From Chloroflexota bacterium (GTDB lineage: Bacteria > Chloroflexota > Anaerolineae > Promineifilales > Promineifilaceae), in assembly GCA_029559155.1 (NCBI GenBank), contig JAKQCM010000093.1:1-37124 (forward strand): a stretch of 37,124 nucleotides of DNA, read 5' to 3'. The translations under genes were made by a program, and so were the position numbers. The notes under the pieces were generated by a model. That model was not told the origin of the DNA. It saw nothing but the letters and a program-made list of their open reading frames with translations, and made no database searches. Shown here piece by piece: positions 15,147-23,140 of this stretch. Every line of letters starts with the position of its first letter. Within the stretch, counting starts at the first letter, position 1.

Positions 15147-15467
15147 TTACCCCATCCCAAACAACGTCTGGAACTTCATAACTGTATTCAGGTCGCCTTC
15201 CACCTTGATTTTGCCGGACATAAAGGCCATCATCGGGTTCAATTTGCCCGTGGTCATATCCTGGTAATCGGAAGCCGACATGCGGATGGTAGCCGTGGGG
15301 CTGTCCGCTGCGCCTTCGACAACGTTGGCTTTGCCATCGGCTACGGCCACAGTCCAGGCGCCGCCGCCTTCACCGGATAAGTCGAAAACGACGTTGGCTT
15401 TCAGATCGCCGGCCTTTTCGGCATTAAAACTGCTGGGCATATTGTTGAAAATATCAGCTACAGACAT
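15147..15467 (-). CDS. SCP2 sterol-binding-domain protein
   Basis: A single-domain SCP2-like lipid carrier of 106 aa. The family pattern is visible: an amphipathic N-terminal helix, then W-T-V-A-V-A-D-G-K, a TIRMSASDYQDMTTGKLNPMMAFMSGKIKVEGD segment interrupted by no gaps, and a hydrophobic C-terminal helix. Such proteins bind hydrophobic ligands (fatty acyl chains, sterol-like lipids) in a tunnel in the cytoplasm; in bacteria the ligand is usually unknown. AGGAG lies 8 nt before ATG 15467. It has its own strong terminator and is divergent from the glycosidase gene at 15943, so it is probably monocistronic. The last residues (FQTLFGMG) fit a normal C-terminus. Confidence 0.87.
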   Translation of the reverse strand: MSVADIFNNMPSSFNAEKAGDLKANVVFDLSGEGGGAWTVAVADGKANVVEGAADSPTATIRMSASDYQDMTTGKLNPMMAFMSGKIKVEGDLNTVMKFQTLFGMG

Positions 15468-15728
15468 GTGGGAATCTCCTTCAGGTGAATTGGCTCCTAC
15501 GAAAGAGCGCTAACTTAACGAACAGATAATGAAGAAAAGTATAACAACGGCCGTTACCCTGTCAAGCTCCGAAAACCTACCGGTCAGAGTCCGAAAGGGT
15601 TCACTGGCAAGATCAGACCCATCTGCATCCCAAATGCTCCCTTTCGCCCCAAACGGCTCCCGTGCGCTCCATCATTAACGTTTTCTCAACGATTGCACAC
15701 CGAGTACCATCCGCAGCTGCCCCCTGGT

Positions 15729-15758
15729 TTGTCAACCCAATTGGCCTTGTGCTAGAAT
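15729..15758 (+). promoter_or_regulatory. Promoter of the glycosidase-like cluster
   Basis: TTGTCA (15729-15734), 18-nt spacer, TAGAAT (15753-15758); each box is one base from consensus. It lies in the 475-bp gap 15468-15942 and would give a leader of about 178 nt. The rest of that gap holds one ACGGCCGT octamer (15547) and no ORF I trust. Confidence 0.65.
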
Positions 15759-15772
15759 CCAAAACGCTTTTA

Positions 15773-15820
15773 GTGTCGATTGCAGCGGCTTATTAGCCGC
15801 TTTTTTATATAGATCGACAC
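15773..15820 (+). terminator. Nested hairpins with terminator in the leader of the 15943 gene
   Basis: An inner stem AGCGGCT-TATT-AGCCGCT (15784-15801) followed by TTTTT looks like an intrinsic terminator only about 20 nt after the predicted start point. An outer pair GTGTCGAT (15773-15780) and ATCGACAC (15813-15820) closes around it. This suggests premature termination, either a control point for the long gene or the end of a very short RNA. Confidence 0.6.
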
Positions 15821-15942
15821 AAATTGACACCGTGAAGAGGATAAAACGTTAGATGTGTACTGCTCAACAGGTTGGCCGGACGCCTGGAAATGGCTCCCTG
15901 TCTGCCCGGCGATGCATCTAATTGTACGGAGGCAAGCAAACT

Positions 15943-18900
15943 ATGGGAGAAGGAATCCCCCCCTCTGAAGAGGAAACAATGACGCAATCACCACAAGAGG
16001 AACCAAATTTGACAGAAATACAGCGAGATAACGGCCGTGCGCCGAAAAAATCATCTGGGCTGCTCATCGGCGGCGCAGTTCTTTTTGTAATCCTGGTCTT
16101 AATCGGCCTGTTTTTGCCGCCCATCTCATTGGGCAGTCGCCTGAGCGGCAACAACGATCAAACGCCCGTCACCACCGAAGAAGCAAGCGGTACGCCGGAA
16201 TCGGCCGCAGCCGCCAATCCATCCATCCCCGGCGAAATAACCTTAACCGTCACCGGCGATGCCGTTGTCAACGTCGCCGGCATGTCCCTGTCTGATTTTG
16301 TGGCCGCCAACGCCAGCGCCGCCATGCCCGCCGAAGCGGCTGTGCAAGGCAACGTCTATGTCCTAAATTATGAAGGCGACGCCCCCACAGGTCAGGTTAC
16401 ACTCAACGTACCCGCCGGGGTTACGGCCGCCGAAACACTCGACCTGCTTGGCTGGAACGGCAGCGCGTGGCAGTTTGTCCCCAACGATTTAGACGCCGCC
16501 AACCAGCAAATCATGTCCCACGCCGACAAACTTCCACAGGCATATGCCCTGGTCGTTTTGCCTGCGCCCGCCGCCCCGGAACTCTCCGCCGAAATACTGC
16601 CGGAACAAACACTGCCCGTAGATTTGCTGCCGATTGTGACGCAAGTTGTGCTGGGCAAACTCAGTCTGGCAAGCGGCGGCACAATGGAGGGCAGCGCCGC
16701 CACCATGCCCACCGGCGCTTATTCTCAATATCTGGCCGCCAGCAACACCGGGGCCATGATTAACGCCGCCGACCTGGCAGCCGTTCTCAATGACAACGCG
16801 GCCCGAACAAACCAGATCAACACGCTGGTAACGGCCGTGCAGTCAGGCGGCTTTGCCGGGCTAAACCTGGACTATCAAGAAGTCGCCGCCGCCGACAGCG
16901 CGGCGTTTACCCAATTTGTCAGCGATCTGGCCGATGCGCTGCGCCAGCAGGGGCTTAAACTGGCCCTCACTTTGGGCACACCCCAATTTTCCGGCAGCAG
17001 TTGGAACACCGGCGGCCAGGATTGGGCCGCTCTGGGCCGCCTCGCCGACGAAATCTACGTGCAAATGCCGCTCGACCCCTCTACCTATCAAGATGGCGGT
17101 CTGGCCGACCAGGTATTGGCCTGGGCCGTGCGCCAAATTGATCGTCAAAAATTGAATATGCTGGTCAGCGCCAACGCTATCAACCGCGTCGGCGAATCCT
17201 TCGTAGAACTGCCCAACGATCAGGCCCTGAGCAACTTTGGCGAACTGGCCTTTGTGCAGGGCAGCGAAGCGGTAGAGCCGGGAACTGCCGTCGAAGTTGC
17301 CCTCTCCGGAACCGCCAGCCCTCTAGAATGGGACGGCGCCAGCCTGACCTACAAATATAGCTACGAAAACAACGGCCAGACCCACAACGTCTGGCTGGCA
17401 AATGCCGCCTCTCTGGCCCACCGCCTGAACCTGGCCAAGAAATATAACCTGGGCGGCGTCGCCGTGCGTGGATTAGGCGCAGTGGCAGATGGCCCCGGTT
17501 ACGCCGCCGCCCTGAAGAATTTTGCCAGCGGCAGCGAAGCGCCGGCTCCCGCCAGCGCGGCCATCGTCTGGACCGTAAAAGATGAAAACGGCAGCGTCAT
17601 CGCCAGCGGCAGCGGTGAAGACCTGACCTTTGCCTGGGAAGGCGCAGAAGCCCCCGGCGCTTACACCATCCAGGCCGAATTCGCTCTGGGCGACAACGTC
17701 GCCACACTGGATGAGGTCACCGTAACCATAGCGGCCCCGGCTCCGGCAGAACCGGTAGTAGAAGCAACCCCGGCGGCAGAAGCAACGGCCGTAGCCTTTA
17801 CCGGCGACGGCGATGCTGTGGTCAAATCACCTTCCAATGTTCGTCTAGGCCCCGGCGTTAATTATGGCATCATCGCCGGTGGGCTGAATACCGGCGCAAG
17901 TGTAAAAATACTTGGCCGCAACGAGGATGCTACCTGGCTCAACATTCTGATGCCCAGCGGCGAAAAAGGCTGGATATTTGCCACCCTGCTCACCATCAAC
18001 CCCAGCGTAAATATCAGCAGTCTGGAAGTCGTAAAAGTTGAAGCTCCGGCCGCCGGTTCCACCACCACGGGCACCGGAACCACCACAAACCCGGCGCCGC
18101 CGGTTTCGGCCGCGCCTGTGGCCAACGGCGCGTTTGAGCTGGGCGGGCAAACCCACACCTTCGGCAACCCGCAGCTCATGTCCTCTGCTGGCATGAACTG
18201 GGTTAAATTCCAGCAAAAATGGGGACCCGGGGCAAACCCTGGCGACCTGGCCGGGCGCATCAACAACGCTCACGCCAGCGGCTTCAAAGTTCTGCTCAGC
18301 ATCCCCGGCTCAGATTCTTATCCTGGCAGCATTGATTTCGCCGGATACACGGAATACTTACGCGGCGTGGCCGCTTTAGGCCCCGATGCCATCGAAATCT
18401 GGAATGAAATGAACATCGACTTCGAGTGGCCGGCCGGTTCTATCGACCCCATCTCTTACGTCAACAATATGCTGGCTCCCGCCTACAACGCCATCAAAAG
18501 CGCCAATCCCAACGTCATGGTTATCAGCGGCGCGCCGGCTCCCACCGGTTTCGACAACGGGACCAATGCCTGGTCAGACAGCCGCTACATGGCAGGCATG
18601 GCAGCGGCCGGTGCGGCCAACTATCTGGATTGCGTCGGCGCGCATTACAACGCCGGAGCTACTTCGCCCAGCGCGGTAACAGGCCATCCGGCCGGCAGCG
18701 ACCACTACAGTTGGTACCTGATGCCTACGTTGAATGTGTACGCGCAGCTAGGCAAACCGGTATGTTTCACTGAATTAGGCTATTTGTCTGGCCAAGATTA
18801 TGGCGGCGTGCCAGCCCGCTTCTCCTGGGCCGCCGGGACCACTGTCGCCCAACACGCCCAATGGCTGGCTGAAGCTGTCAGCCTGACGGCAAACAGCGGT

Positions 18901-19035
18901 CGGGTACGCCTGGTTATTGTTTTCAATGTGGACTTTACACAATGGGGTGACGACCCACAGGCGGGTTATGCAATGGTCCGTAAAGACGGCAGTTGTCCGG
19001 CGTGTGGCACACTCGGCCAGGTGATGGGACGCTAA
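15943..19035 (+). CDS. Large membrane-anchored protein: GH18-like, SH3b and GH-A glycosidase-like domains
   Basis: Order from the N-terminus: cytoplasmic tail; one membrane helix (nt about 16054-16116); a beta-rich region; a GH18-like barrel with GLNLDYQEV (nt 16858-16884), where the D-x-x-E pattern of GH18 is kept; an Ig-like segment; a bacterial SH3 domain with SNVRLGPGVNYG (nt about 17835-17870); a Thr/Pro linker; and a TIM-barrel resembling clan GH-A, with acid/base E in IEIWNEMN and nucleophile E in CFTELGY. It probably acts on cell-wall or extracellular glycans outside the membrane. The C-terminal barrel is homologous to the two genes that follow. GGAGG (15928-15932) 10 nt before ATG 15943 fixes the start; ATG 15979 is an alternative. 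At about 1030 aa it is the largest plus-strand protein here. Confidence 0.72.
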   Translation: MGEGIPPSEEETMTQSPQEEPNLTEIQRDNGRAPKKSSGLLIGGAVLFVILVLIGLFLPPISLGSRLSGNNDQTPVTTEEASGTPESAAAANPSIPGEITLTVTGDAVVNVAGMSLSDFVAANASAAMPAEAAVQGNVYVLNYEGDAPTGQVTLNVPAGVTAAETLDLLGWNGSAWQFVPNDLDAANQQIMSHADKLPQAYALVVLPAPAAPELSAEILPEQTLPVDLLPIVTQVVLGKLSLASGGTMEGSAATMPTGAYSQYLAASNTGAMINAADLAAVLNDNAARTNQINTLVTAVQSGGFAGLNLDYQEVAAADSAAFTQFVSDLADALRQQGLKLALTLGTPQFSGSSWNTGGQDWAALGRLADEIYVQMPLDPSTYQDGGLADQVLAWAVRQIDRQKLNMLVSANAINRVGESFVELPNDQALSNFGELAFVQGSEAVEPGTAVEVALSGTASPLEWDGASLTYKYSYENNGQTHNVWLANAASLAHRLNLAKKYNLGGVAVRGLGAVADGPGYAAALKNFASGSEAPAPASAAIVWTVKDENGSVIASGSGEDLTFAWEGAEAPGAYTIQAEFALGDNVATLDEVTVTIAAPAPAEPVVEATPAAEATAVAFTGDGDAVVKSPSNVRLGPGVNYGIIAGGLNTGASVKILGRNEDATWLNILMPSGEKGWIFATLLTINPSVNISSLEVVKVEAPAAGSTTTGTGTTTNPAPPVSAAPVANGAFELGGQTHTFGNPQLMSSAGMNWVKFQQKWGPGANPGDLAGRINNAHASGFKVLLSIPGSDSYPGSIDFAGYTEYLRGVAALGPDAIEIWNEMNIDFEWPAGSIDPISYVNNMLAPAYNAIKSANPNVMVISGAPAPTGFDNGTNAWSDSRYMAGMAAAGAANYLDCVGAHYNAGATSPSAVTGHPAGSDHYSWYLMPTLNVYAQLGKPVCFTELGYLSGQDYGGVPARFSWAAGTTVAQHAQWLAEAVSLTANSGRVRLVIVFNVDFTQWGDDPQAGYAMVRKDGSCPACGTLGQVMGR

Positions 19036-19106
19036 ACCTTAGTCAACAGTAACGGTGGACTGTGAACAGCGAATCTATCTGTCTCTGTTCACTGGTTACT
19101 ATTCAT

Positions 19107-19144
19107 AGGGCGCATTCTGGTATGATTGTACCGGAATGCGCCCT
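19107..19144 (+). terminator. Hairpin between the first two glycosidase-like genes
   Basis: Arms AGGGCGCATTC (19107-19117) and GAATGCGCCCT (19134-19144), with an inner GGT/ACC pair, followed by a weak T-rich tail. It is 72 bp after the stop at 19035. The loop contains TGGTATGAT (19118-19126), an extended -10 motif, so terminator and promoter may overlap here. Confidence 0.6.
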
Positions 19145-19160
19145 TTAGTTTGGAGAGTGA

Positions 19161-20495
19161 ATGATGAAGCGATTAATGATTGGTTTATTGGTTGGTTTAT
19201 TGATTGGCTTGCTGGTGGCTTGTGGCGGCGGGGCAGCCGAGCCAACGGCCGTATCACAAACAGCCGCCACACAAGAAATACCGCCCACGGCAATTGTGCC
19301 CATGGAGGAACCCACGCTGCCCCCACCCGTCATCACAGGCGGTGAAGCCGCAGCCGAAAGTGGCGGCGAAGCCGCGCCTGCGGAACCGGCCCCCGCCGAA
19401 CCCGTTGTTTTGGGACCAACTGTGCCCTGGCCGGCCGACCGCTTTGGCTACGGCATCCAGATCCACGGCAATGCCAGTGTGGGTAATCCGGCCGATACGA
19501 TGAACGCCGTTCGCAACCAGTTAGGCCTGGATTGGGTAAAAATGCAGCTCAAATGGCCGGTCATTCATCCCAGCCCGGAAGCGGATCAATGGTTCTTTTA
19601 TGACAGCGTGATCGAAGAAGCGAACAGAAATGGTCTCAACCTCATGGTGAGCATTGTGGGCGCGCCCACCTGGACCCGCGCGTTAGGCGGCGAAAACGGC
19701 CCGCCCGACGATTACAGCCTCTACACGGCCTTCCTCAACGAACTGCTCACCCGCCACCCCGGCCAGATTCAGGCCATTGAGGTCTGGAATGAGCAAAATC
19801 TGGACCGTGAATGGACGACGACCAACGGCATCAGCCCGGAAGATTATGTGAATTTCTTGCGCCAGGCATATGAAACGATTAAAGCCCAAGACCCCAATAT
19901 CATCGTGATCAGCGGCGCGTTATCGCCAACAGGCCCTGGCGATTGGGTACGTTGGGCGGATGATTTTGAATATCTGGATCGGGCGTTGGCGGCCGGGATG
20001 CTGAACTATGCGGACTGCGTGGGCGCGCACCATAATGGCTACAACATTCCGCCAAACGTGGCCTACGACCAGACAGGAACACTGCCCGAAGCGCAAACGG
20101 CCGTTTTCCGCGGCCCCTTCGACAATCCGCACCATTCCTGGAGCTTCAAGACAACCTTAGACACCTACGCGCAAAAAGTGCAGGCTGTCGACCCCAACAA
20201 AAAGTTATGCGTCACCGAGTTTGGCTGGGCCACCAGCGAAGGCTACGACGTTTACCCGACCGGCTTTGAATTTGCTCAGGACAACACCTTGCAAGAACAA
20301 GCCGATTACATCAGCCAGGCTTTCCAGCAAATGCACGATTCCCGCGCCGTCTGGCTGGCATTCCTGTTTAACTTCGACTTTGGCAATAAGGGCAACGGTC
20401 CCACAGACGATCCGGTTCCTTACAGCATCGTCGATACCAGCGGCATTCCGCGCCCGGCGTATTCGGCCGTTTCATCTATGGAGAAAATGCCCTAA
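19161..20495 (+). CDS. Lipoprotein with GH-A-type glycosidase-like barrel (second paralogue)
   Basis: A signal peptide with lipobox LLVAC places the mature cysteine near residue 21; a flexible Ala/Pro/Glu linker follows (about 25-85). The catalytic-type barrel then begins with FGYGIQIHGN. Predicted acid/base is E in IEVWNEQNLDREW and nucleophile is E in LCVTEFGW, the same positions as in the preceding gene. The fold resembles GH39/GH5-like beta-glycanases; no substrate can be named. It is expected on the outer face of the membrane. The ribosome site GGAGAG precedes the ATGATG start. The next gene begins 1 bp after its stop, so they are cotranscribed and probably coupled. Confidence 0.75.
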   Translation: MMKRLMIGLLVGLLIGLLVACGGGAAEPTAVSQTAATQEIPPTAIVPMEEPTLPPPVITGGEAAAESGGEAAPAEPAPAEPVVLGPTVPWPADRFGYGIQIHGNASVGNPADTMNAVRNQLGLDWVKMQLKWPVIHPSPEADQWFFYDSVIEEANRNGLNLMVSIVGAPTWTRALGGENGPPDDYSLYTAFLNELLTRHPGQIQAIEVWNEQNLDREWTTTNGISPEDYVNFLRQAYETIKAQDPNIIVISGALSPTGPGDWVRWADDFEYLDRALAAGMLNYADCVGAHHNGYNIPPNVAYDQTGTLPEAQTAVFRGPFDNPHHSWSFKTTLDTYAQKVQAVDPNKKLCVTEFGWATSEGYDVYPTGFEFAQDNTLQEQADYISQAFQQMHDSRAVWLAFLFNFDFGNKGNGPTDDPVPYSIVDTSGIPRPAYSAVSSMEKMP

Positions 20496-20496
20496 C

Positions 20497-21672
20497 GTGC
20501 AAAAACGTTTGTTAGCGTTGGTGCTGGGGATGGTGTGGTTGGTGGGCTGCGGCACGGCCGTTGCCCAACCACCCGCGCCAACCCCTTCACCATCCCCCAC
20601 ACCCCTCCCCACCGCGCTCATGGGCCGCGAACCCGTCGTACCGCTGTTCGATTCCCCGTCTTACGGCATCCACATTTCCCAATGGTGGCAGCTAGACGCC
20701 CTGGATCGTGACCTCAAATTAGCCCAAGACATGGGCTTTGGCTGGATCAAACAAAGCTTTTCCTGGCGCGACATCGAAGGCTACGGCAAAAATCAGTTCG
20801 ATTGGTTCCGCCCCGACGTCATTGTCGATTCCGTTGAAAACGCAGGTCTCAAGCTCATCGTACGCATCGATCGCCAACCCTTATGGTCTGTTCGCTCACT
20901 GCCCGACGAGAAAATCACCCCCAACCAGCCGCCCGTCGATTACCAGGACTTTGCCGACTTTTGCGGCGTCCTGGCCACGCGCTACAAAGGGCGCATCGCC
21001 GCCTATCAGGTCTGGAACGAACCCAATCTAAGCCGCGAATGGGGCAACGAGTCGCCCGATCCCGCAGCTTACACCGAACTGCTCAAGGTATGTTACCAGG
21101 CCATCAAAGCCGCCGACCCTGAGGCTATCGTCATTTCAGCCGGGTTAGCGCCAACCGGCACGCAGCCGCCGGTCGCCATGCCCGACACCGATTTTCTGCA
21201 AGGCATGTACAACGCCGGTGCAAGCAATTACTTCGACGTTCTGGGTCTACACGCGCCCGGCTTCAAAGCGCCGCCGGAACTGTCTGCCGATGAAGTGGCC
21301 GCCAGTTACGAATATGGGCAGGGACGCTGGTTTGCCTTCCGCCACGTCGAAGACATGCGCGCCATCATGGTGGCCAATAATGATGGAGCCAAGCAGGTGG
21401 CCATCATGGAAATGGGCTGGATTCTGAACCAGGATTTGCACCCCGACTACACCTGGCACGGCGTAACGGAAGCGGAGCAGGCCGACTATTTGGTACGCGC
21501 TTACCAATACGCCCTAGAAAATTGGCGTCCCTGGATTGGCCTGATGACCACCATTTACATGGCCGACGCCACCTGGACGGCCGAAGCCAATGAGCAATGG
21601 TGGTGGTCGATTGTCTTACCGGATGGCACGCCGCGCCTGGCTTATGGCGCGCTAAAAGCGATGCCCAAGTAG
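20497..21672 (+). CDS. Lipoprotein with GH-A-type glycosidase-like barrel (third paralogue)
   Basis: Starts at GTG 20497, one base after the previous stop. From there the protein opens with a classic lipoprotein signal (QKRLLALVLGMVWLVGC) and a short Pro/Thr linker. The frame is open further upstream, but that part overlaps the previous gene and lacks any signal. The barrel carries E in YQVWNEPNLSREW and E in VAIMEMGW, matching acid/base and nucleophile positions of its two neighbours. About 391 aa. Three tandem, diverged paralogues suggest a specialised set acting on one envelope or environmental polymer. Substrate unknown. A 36-bp palindrome follows the stop codon. Confidence 0.75.
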   Translation: MQKRLLALVLGMVWLVGCGTAVAQPPAPTPSPSPTPLPTALMGREPVVPLFDSPSYGIHISQWWQLDALDRDLKLAQDMGFGWIKQSFSWRDIEGYGKNQFDWFRPDVIVDSVENAGLKLIVRIDRQPLWSVRSLPDEKITPNQPPVDYQDFADFCGVLATRYKGRIAAYQVWNEPNLSREWGNESPDPAAYTELLKVCYQAIKAADPEAIVISAGLAPTGTQPPVAMPDTDFLQGMYNAGASNYFDVLGLHAPGFKAPPELSADEVAASYEYGQGRWFAFRHVEDMRAIMVANNDGAKQVAIMEMGWILNQDLHPDYTWHGVTEAEQADYLVRAYQYALENWRPWIGLMTTIYMADATWTAEANEQWWWSIVLPDGTPRLAYGALKAMPK

Positions 21673-21718
21673 CGTGATGCGTGATGCGTGAGGCGTAACC
21701 GGTTACGCCTCACGCATC
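21672..21718. repeat. Heptamer repeats ending in a 36-bp perfect palindrome
   Basis: GCGTGAT GCGTGAT GCGTGAG GCGTAAC (21672-21699) are four 7-mers in register. The last 18 bp (21683-21700) are followed at once by their exact reverse complement (21701-21718). No spacer loop and no T-run. The layout, heptamers then inverted copy, matches that at 13480 and 23012 with a different core word. Confidence 0.85.
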
Positions 21719-21744
21719 GCGCGACACACCTCCTGAAGGTCCTC

Positions 21745-22239
21745 ATGCTTTGGATTTTGGCCCTTTCCTATTGGATTCATTTGTTGGCGACGGTGGTGTG
21801 GCTGGGCGGGATGGCGCTGATGGCGCTGGTGGCCTGGCCGGCTTTACGCCAGGGTACGCTGGCCGAAAATCAGTGGTTTACCTTGCAGAAGCGCTTTACG
21901 CCCTGGGCCAATATCAGCCTCGTGCTGCTGCTGATTACCGGCTTTGTCCAGATGACCAACGACCCCAATTACAATGGCTTTTTAGCGATTGACAGCCTGT
22001 GGGCCTGGGCAATTTTGCTAAAACACATTGCATTTGTCGGGTTGGTGGCATTGACGGCCTATGTGCAGTTCTCTTTGTATCCGGCGATGGCGCGGCTGGC
22101 GCTGGCAGCCGACAAACGGCCGCAGCTAACCGCCGACGAACGCGCCAAGCTTAGCCGAAAGGAGGGCCAATTTTTACGCCTGAACCTGGCCTGCGCAGCC
22201 CTGATTTTGTTGTTTACGGCCGTTGCCACGGCCGTTTAA
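21745..22239 (+). CDS. CopD-like four-helix membrane protein
   Basis: Four hydrophobic helices: about residues 2-25, 54-74, 85-108 and 142-163. The opening IHLLATVVWLGGMALM matches the first helix of CopD-domain proteins, with a conserved His, and a second His lies in LLKHIAFVGLV; in related proteins such histidines bind copper or heme. Function here is unproven. The frame is open from GTG 21688, but that stretch is the palindromic repeat, so ATG 21745, with GAAGGT upstream, is the better start, giving 164 aa. Two octamers sit at its very end, the last codons reading T-A-V-A-T-A-V. No copper genes are adjacent. Confidence 0.62.
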   Translation: MLWILALSYWIHLLATVVWLGGMALMALVAWPALRQGTLAENQWFTLQKRFTPWANISLVLLLITGFVQMTNDPNYNGFLAIDSLWAWAILLKHIAFVGLVALTAYVQFSLYPAMARLALAADKRPQLTADERAKLSRKEGQFLRLNLACAALILLFTAVATAV

Positions 22240-22415
22240 CCCCCCTCCTTCCCCCTCCCCAGGCGGCTCCTCGCTCTCTGGTCACATCCTTTGGTCGAAA
22301 TTATGTTACACTTGCTGCTGTATGGTAGCCGTGTTGGCGCTGCCCATTTTCTAAACAGGTTCAACCCCTTCCCTTCATCACCCGGCGTTGAAACAATTCA
22401 CAGGAGGATTAACAA

Positions 22416-23003
22416 ATGTCCGAAGAGCAAGATAAGATATTGACCATGCTGGAAAACGCAACCATCAATTCAGAGCAGGCCAATGAGTTGTTGGAGGCGG
22501 TGGAATCAAGCAACGGCCGTCGCAAAATGGCGGTAACGGCCGTTGCCGAACTCCCCGAAGACCTGCCCGACATGGACCGTTTCCGCAGTTATTGGGCCGC
22601 CCCCTTTGCCGTTCTGGCCGGCGCGACCGGCCTGCTGGCGCTGTGGCTGCGGGCCTTGGCCGCCCGGCGCAAGCCAGGCGCTTTTTTTGTCGCCGGGCTG
22701 TTCGTTTTGTCGTTGGGGCTGACCGTGCTGATGTATCTGAGCCGCAAATCAACCTGGGTACACATTCGCGTGCAAGAAAAAGACGGCCGTAAAATTGCCA
22801 TTAGCCTGCCCGTCCCGCTCAATCTGGCCAGCCAGGCCGTGGAATTGGCCCGCAAGCAGGCCGAGGGCGAAGACCTGGAAAACCTGGAAATGGCCGCGGC
22901 GGCCATCGCGGCGGCCCAGCAAAGCTTCAGCGATCCCGACGCCGACCCCATCATGATCGCCGTGGATGACGAGAACGCTCAGGTGCAGGTTTTCTTTGGG
23001 TGA
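22416..23003 (+). CDS. SHOCT-like-domain membrane protein
   Basis: The N-terminal 30 residues (EEQDKILTMLENATINSEQANELLEAVE) form the short helical hairpin seen at the start of YvlB/LiaX-like proteins (SHOCT-like), often linked to envelope-stress control. Two membrane helices follow (about 60-80 and 88-109), then a C-terminal soluble domain with an Ala-rich helix. The exact role is unknown. Cleanly started at ATG 22416 with AGGAGG 9 nt upstream. At 195 aa. Three octamers are present, two only 23 bp apart. A heptamer repeat array begins 9 bp after the stop. Confidence 0.65.
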   Translation: MSEEQDKILTMLENATINSEQANELLEAVESSNGRRKMAVTAVAELPEDLPDMDRFRSYWAAPFAVLAGATGLLALWLRALAARRKPGAFFVAGLFVLSLGLTVLMYLSRKSTWVHIRVQEKDGRKIAISLPVPLNLASQAVELARKQAEGEDLENLEMAAAAIAAAQQSFSDPDADPIMIAVDDENAQVQVFFG

Positions 23004-23011
23004 GGGGGAGG

Positions 23012-23127
23012 GAGATTAGAGACTAGAGACTAGAGACTAGAGACTAGAGACTAGAGACTAGAGACTAGAGACTAGCTATCTCCAATCTCCAATCTCCAAT
23101 CTCCAATTCCCAATCTCCAATTCCCAA
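23012..23127. repeat. Heptamer tandem repeat (GAGACTA) with inverted tail
   Basis: GAGATTA once, then GAGACTA eight times in perfect register (23012-23074), followed by several TCCAATC heptamers and TTCCCAA variants (23080-23127), which read as the complement of GATTGGA. It fills almost the whole gap between the gene ending at 23003 and rtcA at 23141. Copy number in such perfect arrays is likely to vary between strains. Confidence 0.88.
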
Positions 23128-23140
23128 TGCCTGGAGCAAG

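Noticed and set aside
21688-21744. N-terminal extension of the CopD-like protein
   Set aside because: It translates the palindromic heptamer repeat; ATG 21745 has a ribosome site and starts at the first membrane helix.
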